From Catonia carolina (Eukaryota; Arthropoda; Insecta; Hemiptera; Achilidae), in the NCBI GenBank assembly GCA_035578175.1, contig JAQMRL010000011.1, positions 3,607,501 through 3,671,500 of the forward strand: DNA of 64,000 nt. The letters run 5' to 3'. The notes under the pieces were generated by a model. The model was not told the origin of the DNA and did no database searches. It was given only the letters and a program-made list of their open reading frames with translations. The stretch's first letter is position 1. The number at the start of each line of letters is the position of its first letter. Of this stretch, positions 1 through 10,925 are shown piece by piece. Both the position numbers and the translations under genes were made by a program.

Positions 1-187
1 TTGTATACACAACGTATATTATACGCAATTTTGAAGAGTTGTTCTCCGCCGTGCTGTCACCTTCCATACATGAGTCCATCGCACACCGCTTTGGTTTCTT
101 TTTTCAAATTAGGCATAAACCCACTATCAACGAATCCATGAACAAATCCTTTAGTAATTTGTTTACGTCGTTCGTTTAGTAACCAAC

Positions 188-518
188 GGGTTGGTCTAGT
201 CTAGAAGAAAAGTCGTCGCCGCAAGTCAGCTGTTTAGCTGACTTTTCGACAGCTTTTCTGACAGCTGATTTTCGGAGATGGAGGTTCCTAGTTTAAATCC
301 TAGTATATAGTATAATTGGTTCTTTTATACGAATTTGAATACTAGACAGTGGTTACCAATGTACTTTGATGGTTGGGGGTCAATTAACCATACTCTCTCA
401 GGAATGGTCGGCCTGGGTATGTACGAGACTACAGCTCATTTAAACGTCATACATATCATTGGGTCATGGGGTTGCTTATTGTTCTCAATCGAACAAATTG
501 CAACCTACACGCATTAGG
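188..518 (+). mobile_element. SINE family B, copy 1
   Basis: tRNA-headed short interspersed element. The 5' part has an A-box-like ttggtctag and a B-box-like gttcctagtttaaatcc, followed by a body that recurs at 17462-17772, 38612-39030, 39052-39317, 54268-54540 and 61140-61453. The head here carries an extra duplicated stretch around 220-275 (repeated cagctg motifs). The body holds an open frame (335-517) that is also largely open in three other copies. Confidence 0.8.
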
Positions 519-1045
519 GATAAAACAAAACAAAAATTTGTTTAAGAATTTTTAACATGTTATTTCACGCTTTTTTTAACATTACACCACCTGACAATTG
601 TCAATAAAATATTTCCTTATTACGCTTACGATGTGTAAAAAGAATGCGCATTTTGCTGTTTGCCCACTCTCACTGCAAAATGGTTCAAGTACACTTCCAT
701 AATGCTATTTCGTATCATGTAATATGTCGCCCCAATCACTAGGTTTAGCAGTTTTACAGTACAGTAAATAAAACATTAAAGAGAAAATCTTTTTCTAAAA
801 TATAAAAAATTAAAAATGGACTAGGAGTAGATTATTATTAACCTTGTTTTTTGCTTAAAAACAATGCGATAAAAAATTAAACTAAGAAATTCGGGAAATA
901 GCAAACTTTACTAGACAGACCTGAACAAAGTAGGCATATTTTAATATTTATTCTGGACCGATTTTCTTTCATTATAAAATTCTGGACAGAGATTACAGAT
1001 TTCAGAAAAAAAATGTTAAGGGTAGAATAAAGTACACCCATTCAG
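519..1045. other. unassigned AT-rich stretch
   Basis: No coding frame, tRNA-like box or terminal repeat seen. Several T and A runs only. Confidence 0.5.
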
Positions 1046-1874
1046 TTTTTTCCCTTTTTCTCTTACAACATCTGAACAAACGACATTTTTTTTAAATGCC
1101 CGGAAAAAACAAGGGCCATCGATTTAGACAAAAAAGTTTAAATATTAATGAGTGGGTGACCTAAAGTGAAGTTTGTACCATCCAGTTCACCTCGATTTTC
1201 TCGCGAGTATGAGCTTAACAATCGTAATATTTATGGAACGTTCCAAAACAGCAAAACGACTCTTGATAGGGATAACGATAAAGTTTAAATTGAATTTCTT
1301 AGAGTATCGCCACCATTCCTAAGTTTTTCACGATTTTTTTCGCTAATTTCGGCAGACCAAACAAAACAATTTACAGAACAATCCAGAACAAATGAGAGCT
1401 ATCATTTAAAGTAAAAACCAAAAAGTATTGAATGCATGGGCTTATACTTGCCACTCCAAATTTTTCTTTGATTTTCTAGCATATTTGAACGGGAAAAACG
1501 AAATTTTCGCGAAATGATCCGGTACAAACGAAGGGCTGTCAATCTATGTAAAAAAACTTTAAAATATTGAGTCGAGGGGGATTAGAGTGACATTAGCACC
1601 ACCCAGTTCTTCTCGATTTCTCGCTTACTTGAAAGGAACTAAAAAAATATTTTGCGAGACCATCCGAAACAAACGAAGGTCTGTCCCTGAAGTCCAAAAA
1701 AAAATTTAAAAAGTTGAGCGGGAGGAGGCCAGTGTGAAGTTAGCCCCTCCCGGCGTTTTTTCACTTATTTGGACGGAACAAACAAAACATTTTCCGGAAT
1801 AATCCGGTAGAAACGTAGACCGATCAATTTTACAAGTTAATTTTTGAAATTTTTGTATGGGGGCCAACTTTACA
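1046..1874. repeat. degenerate ~140-bp tandem repeat
   Basis: A recurring block (atccgg.acaaacgaagg.ctgtc, then a run of A, then a gttgagtgg-like and an agttcacctcgatttctcgc-like segment) recurs near 1090, 1230, 1380, 1522, 1662 and 1802. That is about six diverged units with a period near 142 bp. The last unit abuts family A copy 1. No coding content; a 69-codon antisense frame here is incidental. Confidence 0.6.
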
Positions 1875-2242
1875 GTCCTGGTTTGAACTTCTACAGGTTT
1901 AGCTAAGTAAAACAAGGAGTGGGGTGGTTTACAATTGCCTTCCTCGCCGAGTTGAAAAGCTTATCAATATGCCAGGCCGTCTAAAAAGCACCTATTTTCC
2001 ACCCTGCAAATGACACACCTCACGTTATTCACCACAGGGTCTGGCTGCATAATGAAATTCATTGCGCTCAGAGGAGATATAACTCTGACAAGTATCTTTT
2101 ACACTTGTACCTCTTCTGTTCTTAAATACTTCAGTCATATGTTTGGCTTACCATGTGATAAAAAAAAACTAAATTTTTTTTAGTCCTGAAACAAGCAAAT
2201 CGAGTGCAAATAATTTAACACTCCACCTGCCTGTTATGTGCA
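1875..2242 (-). mobile_element. family A retroposon, copy 1
   Basis: Matches the other family A copies from the cctggtttgaac segment to the terminal cctgttatg.gca. The outermost ~20 bp at the left end (gtttaggtcatcagcc) is missing. Strand is given as the strand ending in CTAAACAAC in intact copies. Confidence 0.85.
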
Positions 2243-2581
2243 ACCCCTTACAGTACTATTATTTTATTAAAGGCAGTTGCCTCTGACAATCAAAACATGC
2301 ATTTTATTCGTCACTTGGGCGAGTAAATTTAAATCGATAATTCAAAGGATACCCACATCGAGAAAATGTTTCCAAACGGCGAAAATATTTTTACAAAAGA
2401 TAATAAATTGATAAGAGAGTAGATTAGTCGATTTTTTTAAAGTAAATTCAGTACACTCGCAAATGTCCAACACGAGTCCTGAAAGTGTAGGTCAACAGAG
2501 ACTGTAATTTCCCGATACTGAAGAAGCTTACTGAAATTAATCATTAGCAAAAACAAACCCCTGTTATTTATTTTTTGTTTT
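2243..2581. other. unassigned
   Basis: AT-rich; nothing recognisable before the LINE fragment that follows. Confidence 0.4.
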
Positions 2582-3175
2582 TGTAAAGCTTTTGACCGTG
2601 TCCCGTATGATTTGCCCATAAAAAAATTGAGGTGTATGGTATTAGAGGGACATCAGAGGGTCGAATTGCCATCCAATCATTGCAAAGTTAAAACAAAATA
2701 CACATAAAATTTTATACAAGTTAAAAGGGGAGTTCAACGAGTTAGAATTTTAAGACCCTTGCTATTTTTAATTTTTGTTAACGATCTCGCTGAATTTCTT
2801 GGCTCCTTCAATGTTATATTATTTGCTGATGATACGATAATATCTTTCGAAGATGAAAACTATGAACAAGGTTTAAAACTAAAGAAGCTTGAAGTAAGGT
2901 TATAGACTGGATGCAATAAATAATCTTGTTCTCAACTCAGATAAAACTGTGGCCAAATGCTTCACTGGTCGTAAGGAAATAAGTAACCAAAGTAAGGATA
3001 TCTCCATTAATGACAATATATCAAAATCTTTTGTAACAGGTAAGTTACAAAATTTTTAGAATTAATATTAGGTAGCAAACTATCCTGGGACAGTTGTATT
3101 AAGGAACGTGTCTGCTATATAATCAATTCCTACTGCTACGCCCTAAAACGCTTAAAAATAAGGTACTTAGCGTAC
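2582..3175 (+). pseudogene. LINE reverse transcriptase fragment
   Basis: Decayed reverse transcriptase of a non-LTR retrotransposon. In successive frames one reads CKAFDRVPYDLPIKKL (RT motif A with its catalytic Asp), then LRPLLFLIFVNDLAEF, which normally follows the GxPQGS block, then VILFADDTIIS (motif C, FADD). After that come NLVLNSDKTVAKCF-like and LGSKLSWDSCIKERV-like segments (post-RT thumb region). At least three frameshifts and several stops separate these blocks. No endonuclease or ORF1 is present, so this is a 5'-truncated dead copy. The clade could be Jockey- or CR1-like; the fragment is too short to decide. Confidence 0.85.
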
Positions 3176-4040
3176 CAATACCTTTGAGTATTTATCATGT
3201 TTACAAATTCTGTTGGATTTGTTTTTAATTTAGTCACACTTAAACTTATTCAAATGTATGTTTAAAAAATCAAATAATGTTCAAATTATTCCGTCATATA
3301 ATTACTTTTTATCTAGTTTTTTGTTAATTATAATGATTAAAATTTTTAATGATTTTTAATGATCAAGTTGACTTATGAATATGGACACTGTTTACTATTA
3401 AGAATTCGTTTCTAATCAGTTGGTCCTAGCATATTGTTTGGCTGTCTTGGTCAAGGTTTCACATAGTTTTTCTTGGCCTCTCCAAGTGAATGCCTTGTCT
3501 GTCTCCTTTTTGTCTTCTGTGCAATAGTATAACCTTCCAGTTCCTTATCCCAAGCATTTTGACTTGTCAAAAATAATGTACATTATTTTACGTAACAATA
3601 AGGTTTATTTATTTCATTATTTGTAATATTGATTCCTAGATTGGGTGGTTGGTTGACGATGTAAATAAAGTACTAGAAACCAAAAGAATATCAACAAAAA
3701 GTGGCCACCATGGCTTTTACAACACTAAATAATTTAAAAGAAAACGCAGAGAAAAATATCAGGGTTTGGAAGACTGACTGAAAGTTGTTTAGCCGAAAAA
3801 TAATCTTGGAAATGGCCTGTTAAAGGATAACCTTCAACGTGTACAAAACAGCTGGATACGAGAATTATTAGTGTAATGTATACTTTGTTGAAGATCAAAG
3901 ATTACCATTACTTGAGGAACAAGAATAAAAATACAAACTATGACTAAGCCGGACTGCATTTAAAATGTTGTAGAAATTTTACTGGCCAAAGTACTTTTGT
4001 ATAATTTATAAAATCATTTTGATTCAGTCGCTAAAACATG
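3176..4040. other. unassigned
   Basis: AT-rich with no convincing coding signal. The segment 3410-3565 on the minus strand has a few short lysine/arginine-rich open stretches that could be further LINE debris, but I cannot place them. Confidence 0.35.
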
Positions 4041-4140
4041 CAAATATAAACCTAGAGAGAAGCGAGGCTTGGGAAGACCTAAAAAGAGATGAATACTGGA
4101 ACAGGCCATTGAGCCTAATCCTTAACAGATGATGATGAAA
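4041..4140 (+). pseudogene. LINE C-terminal tail remnant
   Basis: Reads REKRGLGRPKKR, then a stop, and about ten codons further EPNP and a second stop followed by GATGATGATG. The RGRPRKRW..PNP-stop ending plus a short-repeat tail is the same 3' signature seen at 6759-7290, 43205-43600 and 44145-44265. Only the last ~30 codons survive. Confidence 0.55.
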
Positions 4141-4285
4141 TCATTTGAACACCGAAAAGACAATGGGTGAATGGTACTCCATTTGAATATTGAACAAATT
4201 ATGTCGCTTTACAATTACATAATTTTGTCAACTAAGTAAATATTTTAATTGCATTGTCTACTAATTGATCATATTATAGTAATTA

Positions 4286-5524
4286 CAGTCGAACCTCCCG
4301 GATTCGAATCTGATGGAACCGGCTGATTTCGATTTACAGAGGTAAAATATTGAAACAAAAAATGTACTTAAAAATTGCGTTTTAATAAAATTCATGTAAT
4401 TCCATAAAATATTAAATTACAAAAGTCAAAATTATTAATAGACCACCAATTTGATTGAGGAAAGTTTTTTACAAATATTATTTTACTTGTGTTGTTTAGA
4501 TCATCAGCCGAAAGGCTGGTTTGAACCTGTAGAGGTTTTACTAAGTAAAACGAGAAGTGAGGTGGCCTTCCTCACTGAACGGAAAAGTACGCGTATCAGC
4601 ATGCAGGGCCCTTTGCAAAGCACATATTTTCCCCTCTGTAAATGATACCTTTACTTCATTCACCACAGGGTTTACTTAATACTGTGATTAAGAATTAAGG
4701 GCATGTTTTGGTATTACAAGCTCCATTAGTACTCAAAAGCAAAAGAATATTCTACTTATAAGAACGATATGACAAATTATTGAAAAAACGACATAAAAAA
4801 CAGAGTAAAATAAAATCGGGATACGCGTAAACAGTACAACTATACCTACAAACAAAAAGTTAGGTCAGCCTACAGAAAATGAAAAATAAATTGGGTACCG
4901 AAAATTTTAGAAATTTTAACGAGTAAAATATTGCTTAATCTGAATGAATACAGCTACGGTATTTTTTACCCTGTTAGTACGAAAATCATACACCAAAGAA
5001 GGAAAGACTGCATTACTAATTTAGCCTAACTAATTTTTTTTTTTGCTTTCGTCTGGTTTCCTCTGACTTAAAAATTAACTGAATTTTCAATATTTCCTGA
5101 TGCGTATTGAAGCTTTGAACTACGCTTGTTATGCCCTTATTTGGTCGTAAGGTTTTGTGACAATAATGTTTTGTAAGTGTAATTGTTTGTGTTTCTGCCT
5201 GGTTTCTTCTAACTCAAAAGTTAACTGCATTTTCAGTTTTTTCTAAAGCTTTTTGGAGTTTTGTACTACGCTTACTGTGTCCTTATTGTCGTGATTTAAC
5301 GCATGCTTCATTAAAAATCGTGTACAATGTGTAAATTGGAAATTTTGTAATTATTTTATTAATAATGTATAAAAAAATGTATTGTTACAATATATATGAC
5401 CACGAAACTCTCGAAAATTTTCGAATAGGGAGGTAATTTAATTCATATTAAGGACGATTTTTGAAGGGGATAGCATACAATTATATTCGATTTAGGGAGG
5501 ATTTCGAATGAGGAGGTTTGACTG
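4286..5524. mobile_element. pogo-like DNA transposon remnant (TA target duplication)
   Basis: Left end CAGTCGAACCTCC and right end (complement) CAGTCAAACCTCC are near-identical inverted termini, each with ATTCGAA a few bases further in, and each is flanked by TA. This matches the TA target choice and CAGT..AACCTC termini of pogo/Tigger-type elements. No transposase remains. The interior contains a truncated family A copy (4490-4671) and an imperfect ~140-bp tandem duplication (about 5042-5175 and 5190-5310). It is non-autonomous and old. Confidence 0.7.
4490..4671 (-). mobile_element. family A retroposon, truncated copy 2
   Basis: Carries the gttgtttagatcatcagcc end and the next ~180 bp, then stops at caccacaggg. 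The other half is absent. It lies inside the pogo-like element and so inserted after it. Confidence 0.8.
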
Positions 5525-6121
5525 TATTTGTAACAATTAGGATATTTTAAATAATTAACTCTAACAAATAAAAAATATACTTTCTTTAATTATTCTGGTT
5601 TTACGTTGATTTAAAATAAGTACCTATTTAAAATACATGTCAAAATAATAAACAACAAATAAATTATTTTGATGACTGGATTGGATTCCGTCCGAGAACG
5701 AATTGTTTTCATACGATGGTCTTGTGTGGAGAAGTACTAGGGTGAGATGTGAATATCTAACTACAATCATTACAACACGTAGAAGTGGCAAATGCTACAG
5801 TACACGTGCCGGTACGACATGGCAACATCGTTTACACTGTTGCAGGCTATAAGTCATAATAGCGGGAACGATGCCGGACGCGAAATTGTCGGTAATTTGT
5901 ACGAACGCGAAATTGTCGGTAATTCGAAAGGAGTCTGAATTGATAGCACAGTGAATAAAATTGAAAAATGCTCAATTTTCAATATCAGGACAAACCAATA
6001 CCAAAACTCAGGGTGTAAGTGTAACAAATACCCTATATACTCTCATCAAAGTTGAATATACTCTTCAAATAAGCGATGTGCGAAATGCACGCTTTTTGAA
6101 AAGACGCGGAATTGTTAGCGG

Positions 6122-6125
<4 letters not shown>
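5525..6125. other. unassigned; contains a 20-bp direct repeat
   Basis: No gene seen. A 20-bp sequence starting acgcgaaattgtcgg occurs identically at 5878-5897 and 5905-5924, 27 bp apart. Confidence 0.5.
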
Positions 6126-6185
<60 letters not shown>

Positions 6186-6187
6186 TA
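6126..6187. repeat. (TA)n microsatellite
   Basis: About 30 TA units with a single TG interruption. Confidence 0.95.
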
Positions 6188-6254
6188 GAGGTTACTTTTT
6201 AATTTTTTAATTTTTAAGCCACATGGGACCACTTAAAATCAATCTTTCTTTGGA

Positions 6255-6610
6255 GTTCTTTTTCTAAAGTGTTTTTCTCTTTGCCCAGTATCTTTTCATA
6301 CTTTCAGATCTTGCTTTTCTTTCCTCATCTGAATAAACCCTCTTTACTCTTGCTTCCTCTGTATTTTTGTAATCTTGTATTTTTATTTTTACGGATTTTG
6401 ATTGTTCCTGTTTTATTTCTGAGATATTCTGTTATTTCTAATTCCTGCATATCTTCTTTTAATTCTTTTATCCAACTTGGTAGGATTGTTAATTTTGTGC
6501 TTTACTTTTCAATTATTTGTCTTAAAACTCGTGTTTTTTGTGTTCTAAGTAAATTACTATATTATGAAACTCTCGTTTTCTCATCACATCAGTTATTGGG
6601 TTAATATCTT
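6255..6610 (-). pseudogene. LINE C-terminal region remnant
   Basis: Minus-strand frames read INPITDVMRKRE, then, after shifts, PSWIKELKEDMQELEIT and VYSDEERKARSESMKRYW. These blocks line up in order with the LINE remnant at 60540-60948 (MRKKRISFFG, PHWIKEIEQNMNKIEIS, YYDEERQKRSERLKEYY), so both derive from one LINE family. This segment normally follows the RT domain; RT itself is not present. Frameshifts and an in-frame stop make it dead. The leucine/phenylalanine-rich open frame on the plus strand at 6269-6604 is its antisense shadow. Confidence 0.75.
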
Positions 6611-6734
6611 TAAAACTTGGTTATTACGTGATAGTACAAATGAACCATTTTTCTGATGCTTTTTACTTATGCATGTCCGTAAAATTCTTCTTTCCAGTTT
6701 TACGACCCTTCTTCTTGTTCTTCTTTTTTTTTTT

Positions 6735-6756
6735 TCTTCTTCTTCTTCTTCTTCTT
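6735..6756. repeat. (TTC)n microsatellite, tail of the adjacent LINE
   Basis: On the minus strand this is (GAA)n directly after the LINE stop codons, so it is probably the LINE's 3' tail. Confidence 0.8.
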
Positions 6757-6758
6757 AC

Positions 6759-7290
6759 TATCAAGGATTAGGCATAAGCCTGTTCCGAACTCACAAGCCA
6801 TCCTGTATGTCTACACAAACACGAGACATTCCAACCCGTACATCTCGACCACTGCCATCTTTTCGAGGTCTTCCCACCTCCCTTCTTCTAACTGGAACAT
6901 ATTCCATCACTTTTGAAGGTATTCTCTCCTCTGGCATCCGTTCCAAATGTTACCTCCATTGATTCCGGTACTCCTCCACTTTTTTATTCAAGCTAAATAC
7001 ACCTAACTCGGATGTAATTTCCTCGTTATGTATTAGATCCAGCCTCGAGCAGCCCTACACCCTTTTGAAAAACCTCATTTCAGCTTCTTGGATCCTACTT
7101 TCTTGGCGTTTCGTGGTAACCCATGATTCATTTCCATAAAGGACTGGGGCTGCCATTACCTTATAGAACTTCACTACTGTCTCTGTTCTAGCTCTGTTAC
7201 CGTGTGTCCTGTTAATGATACCACAAATAGCTTGAAATTTATTTATTTTATTTTCGACATCCAAGTCCCTATCAAAGTTTTACGACCCTT
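6759..7290 (-). pseudogene. LINE C-terminal region, PNP-ending family
   Basis: One frame stays readable over ~170 codons with four internal stops: DVENKINKFQAICGIINRT, then KFYKVMAAPVLYGNESWV, QESRIQEAEMRFFKRV-stop, GCSRLDLIHNEEITSELG, HLERMPEERIPSKVMEY, RRREVGRPRK and finally RLMPNP-stop-stop. This is the post-RT part of a LINE polyprotein. The GRPRK..PNP ending followed by a (GAA)n tail groups it with 27122-27590, 43205-43600 and 44145-44265. RT and endonuclease are absent (5' truncation). It is decayed but among the better-preserved copies of this family here. Confidence 0.85.
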
Positions 7291-7812
7291 TCTGCTAAAT
7301 TATTCTGTTTTAATTTTAAGAGAGTTTCACTACAATAAGATACTATTGGTTTTACTACAGTTCGATAGTGTGTAAGTTTTGTGTTTAAGTATTCATGTTT
7401 ATAACGTCTGTTTTAAGTAATTGTATAGTATTGTAGTATATTGTATTGTTTAAAGTTAACGTTTGAGATTTTTGTTTCATTTGTCGTTTTTTTTATCACC
7501 ATTGTTTTTGTTCCTGTTTTATTTTAAGGAAACAGATTTTGTTAAAAGGAACATTTACTTGCGTTTATGTATTCCTCAATTTTATTCAGACAATACTAGG
7601 CTTCTCCCTACAATAAAATAACTGTATTATACTGATTGCTTATGAATTATTAAATTACATAATCTAAATTGTTACTAAACTTAAGTTTCTGATGAAACAT
7701 TTATGTTCAACAGCCAGGATACGTAAGTAGTAAAATACTCGTAGTTTGGTTTCACAGCAAGTCAATTCGTTTCCCGAACTAAACAGTCGGTGTTCCAAAC
7801 CATTAAATCCGT
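7291..7812. other. unassigned
   Basis: T-rich; no recognisable feature. Confidence 0.4.
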
Positions 7813-7925
7813 CCGCGCGCGCGCACTTGAATTATTATACTCTCTCATTCGCTTTATCAATCTCTCTCTCGCTATGTGTGTGGCTCTCTCTCTCCTTCCC
7901 TATTTCTCACTATTCACTTTATCTA
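7813..7925. repeat. low-complexity CG then CT-rich tract
   Basis: A (CG)n run at about 7814-7824 is followed by interrupted (TC)n to about 7925. An 81-codon frame through it is a by-product of the pyrimidine bias. Confidence 0.8.
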
Positions 7926-8840
7926 TTCCTCTCTGAGGTTTCAAACTACAAACTTCATCCATTGTTATATCACAGAATCAGTGCAGAGTAAGATGGTACT
8001 ACTGATCAGAATTATTGGTGCTTGGTTTGTAACTTCCTAAACAATTACCTACCGTTTCCCTTAATCTTGTTTAAATGTAACTTTATATTAAACTTACGTA
8101 CTTACTAAGTTAAATTTCTACTGCTTATCGTAGTATCGCTTTACATGGTTTATAAGTAAACTTAATTTTTACATTAGAATACAGGTAAGATCATTTTATC
8201 GCTTGTTCACGCATGCGCAATTAACGTATTCCCCGCATCTCATGTAAAGAACGATCAGGATAACACAACAAATCGAAAAGTTCGCTTCATACACATTAAC
8301 ACAGTCGTCGTACGTATGTAGGAATAATTTCAAATAATAAATTAAAGGAAATGTACGATTGATTAAAAAAATAAAGTTTAGAAATCATTTAGACGTTCTA
8401 AATTAAACATGTCACGTATATTAACAATCTACAGGACAGTTTTACAAACCTGGACGTACAGAGTTCAACTTTCGGGATCTGCTAAACCTTCACACACGAA
8501 GCGATTCAAAAGAAAATTGTACTTGCGATAACGCAATGCGCCTTTTACGTGACAACTTTTTTTATCCAATCAAATAAAGAATGAATCCGTACTTACTATC
8601 TGATTACAATAGTTATTGTACGATAACTTCCCGTTACGAAGGACCAATACGTAACTTGTTGTATACAAACAATACTTTTCACATTATATTAACAACTTCA
8701 ATAAATTGACTCTTTTAGCGAAAGATAGTCGCTTACAATATAATTATCACTACAAAACTTTCGCGAAAGATGAAGAACGCAATAAAACTTTTAGCTTTTA
8801 AGGGGGCTAAAACGGGGAATTGTTTTTACTATTTTCGTTT
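7926..8840. other. unassigned
   Basis: No coding, tRNA-like or terminal-repeat signal seen on either strand. Confidence 0.4.
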
Positions 8841-9917
8841 TTTTACTTTCTCTTGCCTATAAATGTATAGGAAGGAAAGTATTGATTCATGTCGATTTTC
8901 CGAAATCGAGTTTTCACCGGATCTACACGTTTTCAGACCCCCTGAACCCAAAAAAAACATGTTTTTAACGATTGGTCTGTGTGTGTGTGAACGAAATATT
9001 TCAAGAGCGGAACGACGTACGAACTTGAAACTTAAAACTTAAGATAGGTTCCCCTAGAGGACCCGACACGAACATTTTCATCAAAATCCGTCAACTGGAA
9101 GTAGTAGTTTATTCGTGTCATTTTTCACTTTTTTGCGATTTTCTCAAAAAACGGCTCCTACTATTGTTTTTAAAATCGCCTTATTTACAAAACGTTATAT
9201 GCTCTACACGATAATCTAGGCGCCATAATTATCTACTGAAATTCTTGGGGAAGTTGTTTTCTTGTAAAAAAATTGTTTTTTTAAGATTGCGATTTTAATA
9301 TGCATTTTAGCGCAAAAATTTATATCATACAAAATGTAGAGAATTTAAAATCCTACAACCTTTATTTCTAACATTGTTTTGTACAGGTATAATGTTTAGT
9401 TTATTGGTAATTAGCGATTTTCTGTTTTTTTTCCAGGAAATTGTGTAAAAAAATTGAGTTTTTTTAAAGATTTTAGCTTTAGTATGCATTTTACGACAAA
9501 AGTGTATGAATTAAATTTATAGGAAATTAAAAGATCTACAACTTAACTTAGAAAATATTTCTTTACAGAGCCTAGTTTAGCGTGAAAGAGTGATTTTCCG
9601 TATTTTTAAGCCAAACTGAGGTTGATTTTGCGTCTTTCTCTCATAATTAAAATATAACCTAACATTAGTAATAAAATATTAAAAATAAACAAAAAACTAA
9701 CCTCAAAAAACATAACCTTATTTTAATTATGATTTTTTTTTTTTGGTTTAATAGTCGGACGTTAAACCAAAAAAAAAAATCATAATTAAAATAAGGTTAT
9801 GTTTTTTGAGGTTAGTTTTTTGTTTATTTTTAATATTTTATTACTAATGTTAGGTTATATTGTTCATTATTCGCATTCGCAAGAGAAAGTCGTGTGAGTG
9901 TTTCACATCAAATTTTT
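8841..9917 (-). mobile_element. family C element, copy 1
   Basis: Near-full-length copy in reverse. From the left it has actttctcttgcc, a CCTATA-AATG-TATAGG hairpin and the ccggatctacacgttttcagacc block. A GT run and the conserved gtagtttattcg and tagtttagcgtgaaagagtg blocks follow, ending near gtgtgagtgtttcacatca. No coding capacity. Its right third is rearranged into a palindrome (9651-9861). Confidence 0.8.
9651..9861. repeat. near-perfect ~100-bp-arm palindrome
   Basis: The left arm 9651-9751 and right arm 9762-9861 are reverse complements apart from one extra T in an A/T run. The centre is a small spacer in which GGTTTAA and TTAAACC are also paired. The arms are family C sequence. The centre matches the ggtttaacgtccgact end of the SINE at 34921-35103. 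Confidence 0.9.
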
Positions 9918-10540
9918 ATTTATTGTGAATCTACAGTAAAGTATAATACTAACTTTGGCTATCATGCTCAAAGGAACAAGTTTTTATTATCGATTTATTA
10001 CTGAGATTATTACTGTTATCGATTGTTCATTTAATTCGATATTAACTAATTATAACTAATTCGATATTTTTACCAGTTGTTTGTACGCGTTCATAATGTG
10101 CGTTCTATATTGATTTAATATATTGTTATAATACTTTTCGCAGTTGATAAGCTCTGCTGTTCCACACGTTTAAATCAATCAGAACGTTTGACAGCGTTGT
10201 GTACGAATGTTTCAGTTTGACAAACATTACGCGCGCATGTTTATATAAGCCTCAGTAGTTCACTCGTGTCTTGGATCTCGTACTGAACACATCGATTATA
10301 GAGCGCGTTAACATGCAATACTTAATGATATAATCAGCTGGCTGTATGTTCGTACGTTATACGTAATATTGTTATTGAAAGACCGAAAAAATGGCTGACG
10401 AAATATATAACAGAGCTACGAGAGCAAGTTGTGGGCAACGTTGCTGGCAAGTCATTGGCTAGCTATGAAGTGGGTAGGGGGCATTGCGTACGTTCAGAGC
10501 TCATCTGTCCTGAAAATTAGTATTGTTACATATTTTACTT
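9918..10540. other. unassigned; weak promoter-like motif
   Basis: No element recognised. A TATATAA at about 10242 is followed ~12 bp later by tcagta and, at 10391, by an ATG in a good context (aaaaaatggctg) that opens only ~24 codons. This may be a promoter, an LTR remnant or chance. Confidence 0.3.
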
Positions 10541-10925
10541 AATTCGCCATTTTCTGAAAGCATTTTAAAAATTTTGATGTAAGTTTTCTTAGGAACTACT
10601 GAAGATATCACTTTGAAAATTGCAGGGTATGTTCATCTCACAATGGGCTGGATAAAATTGGAAGCGAATTGTAAAATTTCCTATTGGAAAATAATTTTAA
10701 AAAATTTTCGTTCATTTTTGGCGTGAAAAAAATCACTTGTAAAAAAATTAAAATTAAATTCAGTTTAAAATTTAAAAATAAAGTCTCTTCATCAAGAACT
10801 CAAAAATATTTTATGTTTAATTTTTAAAAAATTAGAGCTCTAGATTTATTGGTTTTATGAGATATCATGCAAAAACTTAACATGGATTAACATAGCCACT
10901 CGCGGCCAAGGAAAAATATTGTAAA

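Noticed and set aside
6126..6187. Possible regulatory Z-DNA or origin-like AT element
   Set aside because: Simple TA microsatellite; nothing around it supports a function.
6269..6604. 111-codon plus-strand frame, hydrophobic (MFFSLPSIFSYFQILLFF..)
   Set aside because: Antisense to a LINE C-terminal remnant whose minus-strand blocks match the LINE at 60540-60948; hydrophobicity reflects T-rich complement of lysine-rich coding sequence.
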